In this document: positions 26,801 through 40,600 of the stretch, one piece after another
How positions within the stretch are numbered: the first letter of the stretch is position 1
Layout: each line of letters begins with the position of its first letter
NCBI RefSeq assembly: GCF_958295425.1
Contig: NC_081151.1
Span: 8,444,618-8,508,617, forward strand
From: Solea solea
Lineage: Eukaryota; Chordata; Actinopteri; Pleuronectiformes; Soleidae
Direction of reading: 5' to 3'
Length of the DNA: 64,000 nt
Notes under the pieces: model-generated
Seen by the model: only the letters and a program-made list of their open reading frames with translations
Told to the model about the DNA's origin: nothing
Databases searched by the model: none
Translations under genes and position numbers: made by a program

Positions 26801-29800
26801 GGTGCGAGGCAAAGGCAACCCACTCACCCTGTTGGGTGTAATGTCCCTTATATAGAAGTTTATCGATCTTTGCAGAGCTGCCCGCTTGCCCTCCCTATGG
26901 AGTCCGACAAAAACACACAAATACACACACACGCACACACACACTGGAGTGCATTTGGTGGCCTGTAGGGCACCGTGATAGATATGCCTGCCAATAGCAC
27001 TGAACCAACCTGTTAGCTAATTGCCAACAAAGACAATTATCCTTGCATTGTTTCATAATGGAAACACATTAATTGAGTCTAATATACACACGGGGAGATT
27101 GGACGATTTGACCGTGCCACCCATGCAGGCAGCAATTCATTTGCAAGGGCCAAGCAGGTCGCCGGAGGGATTGCAGAGAGGCTCTTTAAAAATAGAAGTC
27201 ACCCGGCTCACAACCGCCAACTTTATCGCTGACAACAGTGGAAAAGTAATGAAATGTTCATATGTGCACATTTAATTCTCATATAGTGGCATTCACATAT
27301 TTTACCAGAGAAAATTTGAAGTGGACTTTAATCTGATCTAAATCACGTCGGCTTTGTCACAGCGCGCGTCCTTAGTTTGGCCGATACGAATCGGCGTTTA
27401 TCCTGTAAAAGCCACCTCAACTCTGTGAAATCCCTCCCTGCAAGAAGAACCATGACCATGACATTATTCCCTCAGCCTGCAAAAAAAGCGAGATGCTTAC
27501 AACAAGACGGTTACGACACCGTCTCAAAATTAATCAAAAGCATCGTCCGGGAAGTTTCATCTGCTGCAAATCTATTCTGAGCAATAATAAAGCATGTTTT
27601 CACTGTATGGAGATGAAGGTATGCAATGTGCCATTATCTGAGACAAGAGTGTTTCTCCTGGATGAATGCCCTGTTCTACAAGCTGCACAGACTAGTATTT
27701 TGACAGGCAGTGGATAACAGTGGGTCCAAAGCAATCACGCCGCTGACTTTGACAAATGACTGTGCTGTGACAAAGTTGAAAATAACACACATCCACTTTA
27801 ATCTCTTTCTTGATTAAATTGGAAGCGCGTCTTTTTGACATGCGATTCACTCTCAACGCGCTGACTACTGTTCAGACACACAACCAAATACCCAGTCCTC
27901 AGAATGAGCCGTTTCAGTTAGGGTAATTCCAGATTAACGGCACAAAGGGGAATAATTACATGTGTACATAATACGAGAAAGAAAATATCAACTATTTACA
28001 CAGTTTTTCGACAATGTCTTTGATAACGTTACTAAGTTCCCTCCCTTTAGAGAGAGAGAGAGAGAGAGAGAAAGAAAGGGATGAGAGGAGAGGAGAAGGT
28101 AGGGGGGGGCAGATGGATGCATTGGGGGATGAAGGAGGGTGAGGGGAGAAATCAGGGCTGTTATAAATAACACTGATGAGGTGAGCTAGCATTGATCCAC
28201 ACTGCAGTTGAGAGGTGGGTGGTCCTCCCAGTGCTTAATTGCCAGTCATGTGCCCTGGGATGCAGCTACTACTAAATGTGCTCCGTCTCTCATTAGGCTT
28301 CGACAGGCTGAAAATACAGAAGCTACAGCTGAAATTGGAACTTAAACAGAGAGAGATTCAAAAGACAAAGTGCTGCAATTAAGACTGATGGGGGAATGAT
28401 AGAAAGGACAGAATGGGGAAATCGAAAAAAAAAAACAAAAAAACTGTTACTTACGCATTTCACCCTCCAGGTCCTGAAGGAATCTGTCCAGGATGATTCG
28501 AGCCATCAGTGCAGGGGACAGATCCACCTTAACAGATTGAAAGCCAAAAAAGAGAGAGAGAATTAGCCTGAACAAAAACAGCCTATGGTGTCAATGGGGG
28601 CTTAATGCAGCTTCATAAGATAGGGATAGTGAAATTGTTATTCTGCTCTGGAGAACTGCTCCATTTACAGACCTTTAGACTAAACCTCACACATCTAGGA
28701 GCAAGTAAAGACATATTTCAAAGAACGTGCGGATAAGGCACTGAAATTACACAGCCAGTCTGGCTCGGGCTGATGTCACACAGAAAATAATGATTGTAAT
28801 GTCTCTAAATGATATTATTACGTTTTCAAACCTTGACCTAACTTTCGACAATCCCCTGTGCAAATTGGTCTTTGAAAGCCTTGCTTTGCAATAACCTTTC
28901 CCACAGGAACAACAGATTGCCCATTATGCAGCCAAGCTGAATTGCCTTTGCCTCTGTCAAGCGGACAACTGTAGCCTCTCATCTTGTATGAGAAAGCGGC
29001 GCACACTCTGCCCGGCTTTAATCATAGGCACCAAGGCAAAACTGTATAAACCAACAGGACACACTGGAGGGACTGTGGGAATGCAGTCCTTAATGGGACG
29101 ATAGAACCTATGGCTGCAGCGCTCTTTGAACACAAAGACACCTTGGGAGAGGTACGAGGTTCTGGTTTGAGTGCAGGAAGGAAGCTCTGACAGGTAAAGC
29201 AGCACTAATGACCACTACTGAAGGTATCTACTTGCGACTGCGGGTTCATTCATTCCCGTTAATAATGCCTTCCCACCGAATATAAACTGTCGCACCATTA
29301 AAGTGGTAATATCATAACGGCTTGCGGGCGGAAAACCAACTGCTCATCTTTTCAATGCCTTCACAATGTGCAATTAGTTAGTTAAATGGCCAGGAATCTT
29401 AAACTGTGCGGACGCGTTTGCAAACTTTAAAAGATAAACTAAGCGGACGAAGCACGGCACTGCATTTGCTCTTGTTTAAACATCATATATGTATATATAT
29501 ACACACATATACATATGTGTATATATACATACATATATATATATATCTATATATATATATATGCTGAGAATAAGAAGATGCATAGTTACGACTAAAATTC
29601 ACAATTTATACTCAGTATATATAAAAAAAATGCTTAAAGACATTGCCATTTCAGGCCAGCTTGTTATGAAACACAATGTACTCGCAGCCAAAGATAATTT
29701 TTTCTCTTGTTAGCATAATTGGAGACCAAAAGTGAATTTGCCCTCAGCCTGTAATGAGAACGGTGCATTTCATCTGTTCTCTGATGCTTCCTGGTAACCC

Positions 29801-31626
29801 TGCGAGCAGTGAGACGGCTCCTTTCTAAACAATAACCCAGAATAGTATCCGTGAACATCTCCATAATATTGCACTAAGAAGACAGCTGGCGAAATCGTCT
29901 AAATGCGTCTATAATAATTAAGGGGTGAGCACAGAGTTTACATCTTCATTACGACCTCTGATAGCAGTTTAGACTTTGCATTGTAGCCTGCAGCTAGCTC
30001 TGTTTCCCCCTAACGCTCCTCATTTTGTCTCCCTTTCCTTTTCTCATCTCGGTCCTCTTGCTTCTTTGTGCTTATTGGCTGGCTCTCCATTCACACCTTT
30101 GGATAACAAGAGGGCATCAGACTCCTAGTAACCTGCATCAGAGCTGACACATGAAAAATGGCAACATTACCATCACTGGCCCAGACTGAATAAGGACCAC
30201 CTGATTAGTTCAGGTAGTTGCTTCTTCCTAATTTTCATATTAATCATGAATCCGTCTTCACTCTCAAGTCAGACTGCGGCCCTTCACGAGTTCAACTGTG
30301 TGACTAAAATTCACAGAGCATGGAATTCTGGCTGAAAATAATTATTGTTCAGTAAAACTCTGCAGAATATATGCAGCTGTTCCGGAGCCTGTAAGTTTAG
30401 GTACACAAAGATTTCATAAAAAGCGTGCAAAAAAGAAAACACCAAATGTTGAGTTTAGAAACCTTGTAGAAGGGCAAAAAAAAAAAAGAAATCCACCAAT
30501 ACTTTTCATCACTGTTAATCATTTCCCTCTGTTGGAGATATACTGTCTCATAAAAGGGATGGAACTACATCAATTAGCGATCTGGGAGACCATGAGTGCT
30601 TGGTTTAAATGTTAAGTAGCATATTAAAATGACAGTTAAATGGTTCATAGACAGTTATCTCTGAGCTGGATTTAATCCTTTGGAGGGGAAAAAAAAAACA
30701 TGTGTCAATTAAACGGAGAATGAATAATGGCAGTTAGCTTTGAGGTGCCACTGATGCATGTGAGCTACTCTTATTTTAAAAGAAACCCTCAAATCTCATC
30801 GCCTGGTGGTAAGCACCGATAAAAATTTAAATATGCATTTAAAGACGTTAAAAAGGTCACACAGCTCATTCTCACGGTAAATAAAAAAAAATCGGTATCT
30901 CATCAAAATTTGTAATATTCTTAAAATGGATTGTAATGATTTACATGGTAATTCCCAATAATCCACCAAATAGTAACTGCTGATTTATTATTTGACACTG
31001 CAGAAATGATATTTTACTTAATCAGCACAAAATGTAAGAAACACAAATGGCTATTTTTTTTTATATAATAACACTCACTATGTTAAGTTTACACCACCTA
31101 ATATCTTGAATTCAGGTCGTGCACGTTTACAACTGCTACCACGTCAGCCGCGGCACACATGCTACACTGACCTGCCAAAGTAAACAAATGATGGAGGGAT
31201 GAAGAGAGGATTTGACCAAGGACCCTGACCTGACCTGTCCAGGTTATTTGGCAACTCGGCCTGAACTGCAATTTGCACAATTACATGATAAAACACAAAA
31301 AAACGTGTTTTCACATCTGCTTAATGGAGATGAGTTAATTACTTCAAATAATTGATAATGATGCAGACTATTTTACCAATTTTGATAATGACAAACAGAC
31401 AGGAGGTTGTGGTGGGGGGGGGGGGGGGGGGGAGGGATCAAAAACCCCAACTGACTTCTATCTATCCATTTGGAGAAAAATGCAATTGAAGAGATTTTTA
31501 AAGGCAAAGAAGACAAAAAAAAAAAACAAGGTTATGCCATTACCTCATTGGCCAACTCCAGCAGGACAGGAGCACTGGGATACGCCTTGCTTTCACTCAG
31601 ATACCTTCATTATGACAAAGAACATC

Positions 31627-31660
<34 letters not shown>

Positions 31661-34600
31661 TGAAATAAAGAAAACAGACAACACAGGGGCAGACAAAAGG
31701 GTAGAGGGGACCAGAGCAGGCTAGCCAAGACATGCTAATGTCCCTGATGACTTTGCCCTAGGTGGCATATGGCAGGCTTGGTGCGGTTAAACAGCAGTGC
31801 TTGAAGGGCTTCAAATTTCTTTGACGCCAGACAAGCATATGAGAGTTAGTTAACCCCTGCCGCCCAAAAAGCCCTTTTTTCCCTCCCCAGCTAAAACAGC
31901 AGCTCCCTCTGATCATCCCTGAGGTTTGTTGTTGTAAGTGAATTAGAAGTGCATTATCCAGCCTTGTTTTCCCCAGAACAATGGCCTAATAAGCTAGATA
32001 AAAACTAATTGCAATATGCAAAGAGACCCCCCTCCCCCCCCTCCCAGGGTGTTTTTTTCTTCTTTTTTTTTTTACTTATTTATCTGAATTTATTGAATTA
32101 CAGATAATCATCTCATCACGAGGGAAATGTCCAATGGCTGGTTATTTATTTGTTTATTCTTATGTTGTCCCTGTGACATGGAGAGCTTTAGCATAGCAGG
32201 CACACGTGGAGGTCTGGAGTGAATCCTGAGTGTGGTTATTTGCTTGGAGGAGATTATATCTGTCATGGTGGCTCACTGACTCTTTAGTACAAGGAAGAAG
32301 AAAAAAAAAGCACATGCAAGAGAGGGTTGGATAAGAAAAAAAAACATTAAAAATAGATAAAATAGCAATTAAATAATACTACCTTTGATAGTGGCTTTCA
32401 ATAACATCCGGTGCATGATGTCTTGAGATTGTTCTTTTGGTCCGTTTCTGTCACAGAGATGTAATCGTAAAACAATAACGTCAAAACAATATTACTTATC
32501 GCGAGGCAAAAGCAGTGCATTGTAAATCAAGGCCAAAAGGCAGACCCGTTCAGCTGTGGCTCATGTTTTTCATGCTCTATTGTATATGAACAAGTGCAAG
32601 AGATCTTGGGTCACAGTAATTTAATATCAATAAGTTTGCAGGGAGGGGGGGGGGTCAAAGTGTGCCACAGCAACCTTGTCCATACCCTCGTTCCCCTCTA
32701 TCCCCCCCCCACTCAAACCTTGTATTCATTTCCCCTTTTTCGATCAAACAATGACCCCATTCCACATTCCACACCCTGACATTTCCATGCAATTCAATTT
32801 CCGCGAGGGAGGGGGAAAGGATAAAAAAAAGGAAGAGCACTGGTTAAAAAACAACTTATTTAAAAACTACTACACACACAAAAAAAAAATGTAATTCCAC
32901 GGAGACGGGCAGTGTGACTGACACCTGTCACGGGGATGATAAATGACTCCATTTTCTGCCTGTGCTGCCTTCTGCCACTGGCGGCAGCGGCCATTTATCA
33001 TCATCCGCTGTCAGCCGTGGAAAGCAGCAGTGACAGTGCGAGTCAGCAAACATTTAGCACACGCAGCCGCACTACACGGGGAAATTATTATTGTCAGAAT
33101 AATAATGGTTTAGCATAATTTATTACAGGTCCACCAAATAAGCAGGGGCTAGATGTTATTAGACAGATGGATGGGAAGGCTTGGCAGACATCCACCGAGG
33201 CTCAGGCAAGCAAGAGCCCTCAACGTGAACGTGGGGGGGAGGAGGAGGGGATAGCGGTGGTGGTAGCGGGGAGGGTGAAATAAACGTGGGTATGGTGGAG
33301 GTGGTGGTGGTGGGGGGCATCCTCCAAACCAATCAGAGAGCTGGCAGTTCAATTACAAAGAAATAAAGGGACATTCATCATTCAATTAGGCACCTGTCAG
33401 GGCTCACAAAGGAAGAAAACTTCTAACCTGGTACTCCAGGGAGAAGATGCTCAGAAGAGTGGACTGCGAGTGACTGGAACAAATAAAAGAAGGACAAAGT
33501 TAATTACCAGAGTGCATTGCACAGAGACAAAGGGAGAGGGGGAGCTTCAAAGCCGGGGCCAGCTGCCCTGTAATCTAAAAGAACATGAAAACAAGTGTGG
33601 CAAAGTTGTTCCAGATGAACACCTCTGACAAAGGATTCCTGCCACGATGGTGTGGGGGTGCGAGAAAGGGGGGGGGGGGGAGTGTGTGGTATGAGAGATG
33701 AGGAAAATATAGCCTCTCTTTTCTTTTATTAACTCATACATACCATCGTCTTCCATCCCCTTTGTTGCAGCGAGAGTGGTGAAAGCTAAATTGTTCAGAA
33801 ACGAAGTGCCGTTTCTGGTTCTGCTGTGTTGTAAAACTACAAAAGGCAAGAAGGCGCCGCCAAACTAAACATGGAAAATTCACGAAAATGTATGACCCTG
33901 CGTCAGAAGATGTTTGTTTTTGCGAAGTACGGATGACCGCTGTGTCTGTATTTGTTTGTGTGAGTACTACAGCGATACACAGATAAGACAAGAGTTCTCC
34001 TGCTTCACCCTCAGTGATGGCATATGGGCCGTATGGGATCCCTCCCACTATAACTGATGGGCTTTGAAAATGGAAACTTTCACTGCAGGAAGCTGGGACT
34101 CCCAGGAGTCAGTCAATTCCATGGGTTGCCATAAGCTACATTCATCTCCAGCTCCAGTCAATGTCAAACACCTGGCAGCGAGGCAAACCTAGAAAACAGG
34201 CAGCTCCTACAGGGATTCACAGCCCCCTCAATGTCCCTCCCCAACTCCTGCAGCGTCCTCTGGGTTCAAGATATCTAAAGTGGTGACAGATAATATTCTA
34301 ATTGGATGGTACACACCTCCACCGTGCATACACAAAACCATACAAACGCTGTATAGAGGCACGCACACACAGTGCTGTGGTGGTCTCCAGTGGTCTCCAT
34401 GTTCTGCTCTCAGTTCATTTGATAGTTAAATTTAATGGACTTTTCGTTACAAGTCACAAGAGAATGTATGTAAATACTGACAAGAAGCCGATGCTCCCAA
34501 TCTGCATCGGAATATTAAGTCCACATAGACCTTCAACATCAATCACTATAACCCATAAAATAACCATGTGACATGTGAACAAAGCCAAAGGAATCTCAAA

Positions 34601-37600
34601 CACCGATTTCTGTCTAGAGTCTCAGCCTGTGACCATATCTTCATAAAACCATTTCAACCACTGGAACAGTTTAGCACTTTATAATCACTTATCCCACCAA
34701 AGACGTCATCTTGGGTTCCCCAGATGGCAGATTAAAACAGTTTGAAATCTGCTCTGGCTTGAGAGCAGCGAAACCCCAAATATTCAAACTCTGTGGTTCT
34801 CAAAACATTGCACAGATGAGTCACAATTACAGTCACAAAGGACAAGGGCAAAATGTTTGAGGTGAGAAAGAAGTGTGTGTGTGAGTGTGTGTGTGTGGGG
34901 GGGGACGCAGAAGAAAATTAAAAAAACATTGCAACCTCAGCATTAATTTACAATGATGTTTGGGGACAAAGGGGCCACTGCAATTAAGTGGGCCATTAAA
35001 TGATCAACTGTCAACATGTGGACACTTAAGTGAGAGAAAAAGAAAGAAATTCTTCCACACTTCAACCTTGCACCTGAGCATTTCAGCAACATTACAGCCT
35101 TATTGTTGGCATGGGACCATCGCGATCCCTCCGTTGGAACAGACATCTGTTAGGCTTTAAATGGATTACTCTCTATAATGAGCATGATTACGGCCTAATT
35201 GCTAAATCTATACCCTGTTAACTTTAAAGGGACATAAACTGTTCTTAATATCTGGGAAAACATATCTGTTTCAAAAACACTAAGAACTCCGGGGGGCTTG
35301 TGTTTCGCTTTGTTGCCGTAATCAGTTTCTGTCAACAGAAAAACTGCACAACTCCTGAAAATAAGCGAAGCAAGAAAAAAAAACACACACACACACACAC
35401 ACACCAAATATTGTGAAATTTTAAGTAAATCAAAAAAAATTAGGCCGATGCAAAGAGATGAGCACAGGTATCTGGATCCAAACCAAGAGCTGTCTACATT
35501 TTATTGAGTCTGTCAAGTTTTACATCGCACTCATATTATATAATGCCCATTTTTCCCTTTGACAGACATTAATAGTAATTTACTGCAGGCTTTACATTAA
35601 TGTATATCCAACCTGTGCTCTCCTGGGCACAGTATGCTCAGTTCATGTTAAAATATGGAGCCAAGAGCAGTGTTACTATGGGATCTGATGTGCCTGCTGA
35701 ACAGTAGCATTACATTTTTTACTGTAATATATAATATATCCATCTCCTTACCTCATAATACCAGCATATCCTTAGTTCAGATGTTGTAAATGGAAATAAT
35801 CCAAATTATTCAAACACCTATCTTTCATATTAGCATATTTAAAAAGTGCTAGTAATTTAAGCATTTGTGTCATATATTTACAAGAGAGAAGCAAAAACAT
35901 AAATAACACAATAGTGTACGATTTTAATTAATTAGATTAATAATCTGTTGATTATTTTCTCCATTAATTTGGTCATAAAAAGTCAGAAAATATTAAGTAT
36001 TATGTATTGATTTCTGTTTCTCAAACCAAAGAATGATGATGTTCTCAAGAGTCATGTTGTGTCCACAAACCACGCTTATTTCATTTTAATGATTTATTTG
36101 TTAACTGGGGCAAGGAAACCAGAAAATATTCACATTTAAGAAGCCAACAAAATCTGAGATCCTGTTTATTTATTTAAAAACTCACACTGATTAAACAATT
36201 ATCAAAATAGTTGACAGTTAATTTACTTTTTTTCTCTCTCAGCTTGTCCCTCTCTAGGGTTGGCCACAGATATTTTGTTTTAACGACGGATGCCCTTCCT
36301 GACGCATCCCTCCCATTTATCCAGGCTTGTGACCGGCACTAGGAGTACACTGGATGTGGCCCCCGTGGCTGGGGTCTGACAATTAATTTATGAATCGTTT
36401 TAATTAAGGATTGATTGATTAATCATTGCAGCCCTATACTGATGTTTAGTATTTCAAATAAAAATTAGACAAAAATATCTGTTTACACTAAAAACTTTGT
36501 TTTAATGCAGTAGCACAAAGCCCTGTCGTACTTAGTTAAACAACTTTCAGTCCAGTTATTGAAATGTAACAAACAAACACGAAAACCTTTTGAAAATCAT
36601 TTTTTAAGAGTCTGTGACACTGCAGCACATTCTAACGCTGACCTTTACGTGAGAGGGGAAAAATAAAAATCCTCCCTCTTGGATATAATTTAGAATGTGG
36701 GGAAACAGAAGGCTCGGAGACAGAAGAGTGGTTAGGGAATCATTCACTCTCACCCTAATTACCCGTCCTTACAACATAAGACGGAGCATTAATATGCACT
36801 GGCACCCAAAATAGTAAAGTAGCAGATTAAATTAAAAACAATTAGGCACTTTCACTTTGTCATTGGGCTGGTATGGTTGTCTGGTCAGTGCTTCAGGCTC
36901 TATTAAGCTAGGCTATCTAGTGTTTATGAATCCGACAAATTCAAGCTCAAGTGTTGAATTACCTTATTTCCCTGTGCATTCAGAGAGTCGTATACGCACA
37001 CGGGGAGAAAAAAAAAACTGTGAAAAGCCTAGAAATCCCCATCAACCTAATTAATGGGAGATTGGGGGTAAATCAAGCTATCAATTATATTCAGAATCTT
37101 CCTATTTACAAATAATTAATTATAAACAATAGCTGTAATTTAGGTAATGAAAGCCACCTGGCTAATGGCATTGCTATCATATGCTGCGACAATACTAAGC
37201 ATTTGGTGAATCTGCATGCAGAGGAGTGTTGCATGGTGCGACTCTTCAGGGCATGGAACTGGCTAATTGAGGAATAGCACATATTTTTTTACTAATGGTG
37301 ATGAAGCTATTTTGAAAAGAGAATGATACTAAAATCTATGAAAATATTGCTCGGATTTAAGACCTCAATCGACTGATTCAACTGAAAAAAAATATTAGCC
37401 AATATCCTCCAAGCGTATACCTTTCGTCTCCATCTTCTTCACCGAGAAGATGCTGAAATCATACATTTCATTTTCTATAGTTTAATATTTTATACAGTGT
37501 AAAACAGCGCAGAGAGGGTTAAACACCCTGGATATGCAAATGCTGCTAATTATGCATGCTGATAGGCAAAAGGCTAACATCTGTTTCTCTGCTGAGTCTA

Positions 37601-40600
37601 CCATCAGCAGCAGCTAAACAAATGTGGAGGGGGGAAAGAAAATTCTTTATGTGTTAATGTATAAATGTGATATATTTTGACAAGAGATAGAAACAAACAG
37701 AAATCTCAGTGTGTCACGCAGCTTCAAACAAATACTTGCACAATGCGCGCACGTGTTTACAGTTCAAACTCGACTTTCGCGCAAAACAACGGCAAAGGCC
37801 ACCTTCAATTTCAACTGACAGGCCAGAATTCATGTATAGTTGTAGGAATGTGTCAGTCAGTTATTTTTTTTCCTAATATTCATCTTTAGCTTTCATAACT
37901 GAGGAAGATAGGTCTAATTTTACTACATTTACTTAGAGTGACACCCCCATCACCTCTCTGCAGAAGACCATAGAAAACCAAAAGGAGCCTGCAAGGGGAT
38001 TGTGCACAGAAATGGCTTTAGCAGAAGCACAATGCCACATCTTACTGCGTACAACTGTCCTAATATACAAAACAAATATAACCCCTACCCAGCCTCCTCC
38101 ACTTTATTACAATCTTTAAAATTTCTGTCTGCTGAGTTGCCCTGAGATGTCACAACTATTACGTAGTGGTGGCAAAAAGGGAGGGAGAGCTCCCATGATC
38201 AACACCCTAATTGTGATTCCTCCCGATAGTTGTGGATCTCTTTTAGACACAGTCTGTGACAAACCGGGTTTAACTATTATAGTGTGCGTTTGCCATTGTT
38301 ATAGCGCAATTATTGTCATCGCTCTTTCTGCAGACTCTCATGGAAGATTGAAAACGAAGTCAGTGTTTTCCGTCAAGAGGCGAGCGTCCACTAGTCTAGC
38401 AAAAAATAAAAAAAAAGGCATTACATTGACCAATTGCCTACTCCTCCAAGCGTGGCTAGGGAACTTGTACCATTCTGAACAATTTGGTTCATTCTTCTTT
38501 TGCAATTGATCGCAGTATGTAAAGAAGAACCCTTGGGGCGAGAAACTCCAACTTGGCTGCCCAGCTAAAATGTGCTACCCTAAATTGTAGCGTTCCTCTT
38601 TGCTCAGGAGGGGAACGGAAAACACGTTGGCCTTACACAATCTCATAACCCTGTGTCAATAATGCAAACATCACATTTTGTCTAATTACCCAATAACCAC
38701 AGTTTTAACCTTCAAGATATAGTGTCCAATAGAATCACTATTTCCCATACCTTACTGTACTTGAGCAGCAGGCTGCTTGCCTCAGTGTTTTTAGACCAAT
38801 GAGGCGAGAAGGCTTTACAATCTATAACGTGTGCTTGGACAACGTCCCTACGATATGAGGAGGAAGAAGTCATTCCTGTGCTTCCTAATCAAGTAATTGA
38901 TTGCATCTATTATTCATGAACTCCTTAGCCTGACATGAAGTTGTAAACTCAGCACGGCTTCTCCTTTTTCTCCCCTCTGCTTACACACTTCATTCATCCC
39001 CACATCCTTCCAATGCTCATCTAACCACATAAAGCTGTGGAATTAGCTTGCTAGTCTCTGGGCCTTCAAGGGTTGTACCCCTTAGCCCCAACTGCCAGTT
39101 TATGTTTTGTTCAATATGGGCAGCCAGAAGTGTGAGGCCATGCACCGGAGGCTGCGGGAGCTGCCCCCACAGGCTCTGCACTAGATCAGTCTCTGGGTAA
39201 TGTCATTGCCACTTCTGGGCTATTAAATAGCTGAGGAATTCTACCTCCACAAGAGTTACAATAGTACAACTCCTTTAAAACCACAGAGACAATGGTAAAA
39301 AAGAGAAGTAGAACTAACTCAATCCAATCAACAATTTTAAGTGAAATTCCCCCCAGATTATTTATTGGCGTGGTCTATTTACATTTTTTAAAAACATGCT
39401 CCAGGTGAGTTTTAAGGTTGTTGTTTTGTTTTTTTAAATTATTATTATTTTTTATATGTGTGCGTGAACCAATACTGTCAACAAAAAAAGGTAGAATTAA
39501 TTCTATGACATAAGTGCAATTGTTTAAGTGAGAATTACTGTAAAAATGGACTTCAAAAACTAAAAAACAACTGTATTGTACCTTGTAAAAGATAGGTTGA
39601 CCTAAAGACATAATCTTTATCGTCAATCATAATCTTTTAAGTCTTTTGTCAAGTCCTGAGAAAGAAGTTAAACAACATGAATAAAGGGGTCTGCTAGTTT
39701 AATGCATTGTGCCCACGACCAAATCCCAGGGTTTAACCATGGTGTTAAAAAAAGAGAGATAAACATTACAGCCACAATAAATAATCAATGAGCAACTCCC
39801 TAAGCTTCATCCTGAGCCAAGATATTACCATCAAAAACAAAGTGTCTGTAGCCAAGAAATCACCATATCAATGACACATGCCACAACAACCCTGCCCCAT
39901 GCCTTCCTTCCAAAGATCATGCTAGATAAACCCCAAATAACAAAGAAATTAACAAATGCTTGACATTTGCTCGACATCCATTATTCTGACACTTCTTCAG
40001 AATTTCAAAAGGCTGAACGCATGCTTAATCAACATTCATATTCCCAGAGCGAGCCCCGGCACCATATTGCAGCCCGCCTCAATGCTGATGAAAACGGCAC
40101 ATTAGGGCTCGATTCGAAAAACGTTCAGGGACTCCTCACCAGGGAGCTGTGTGAGTGTGTCGGAGAGAGGGAGTTAAGGATGGAGAGGCACTGGTTGTGT
40201 TTAGAGGGGAGGATGCTTCTGACTTTGTTATTGAAGCATTTCCCACAACAGAGGCATCTGCCCTATTCTGCACACCCTCCAACTTTGAGGACTGTGAAAG
40301 CCATATGAGGTGTGAGCTGAATGACATTTTAAAGAGGGGGGTAATCATTACATCCAAATTCATTCATAATATAGCACAGACGGACACGGAGGGCTCTCAC
40401 ACTCCCTCCCTCTTTTTCTCGCCCTCCTTACACAGACTCTCTCTGGGGACAAAGGGTGGAAGGACTGGGGTCCCCCTCCGGACCCAGTGGAAGCCAGGCA
40501 AGGCCTCAGAGAGCATCCCATCATTTCCAATTCTAATAAGTGGCAAGAGTAGGACCTGATGGGACTGATGTCACATTTCTCCCCACACCAGCCTGCGTTG

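Larger units (their letters stand above)
21542..28454 (-). other. cdin1 intron 6
   Basis: An intron of 6,913 bp with GT/CA microsatellites (about 23531-23606, 24847-24873, 26601-26614), a poly-A run at 23788-23808, a GA run at 28049-28071 and a retroelement-tail fragment at 26184-26225. The stretches around 22860-23060 and 28230-28340 look like unique, possibly conserved non-coding DNA, but nothing in the sequence alone proves it. Confidence 0.8.
28528..31543 (-). other. cdin1 intron 5
   Basis: An intron of 3,016 bp. It holds an AT/ATAC-rich microsatellite at 29484-29563 and a 19-base poly-G at 31414-31432. No gene or transposon was recognised. Confidence 0.85.

Noticed and set aside
29484..29563. 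Possible TATA-type promoter
   Set aside because: It is an AT/ATAC microsatellite, so TATA strings there carry no information.
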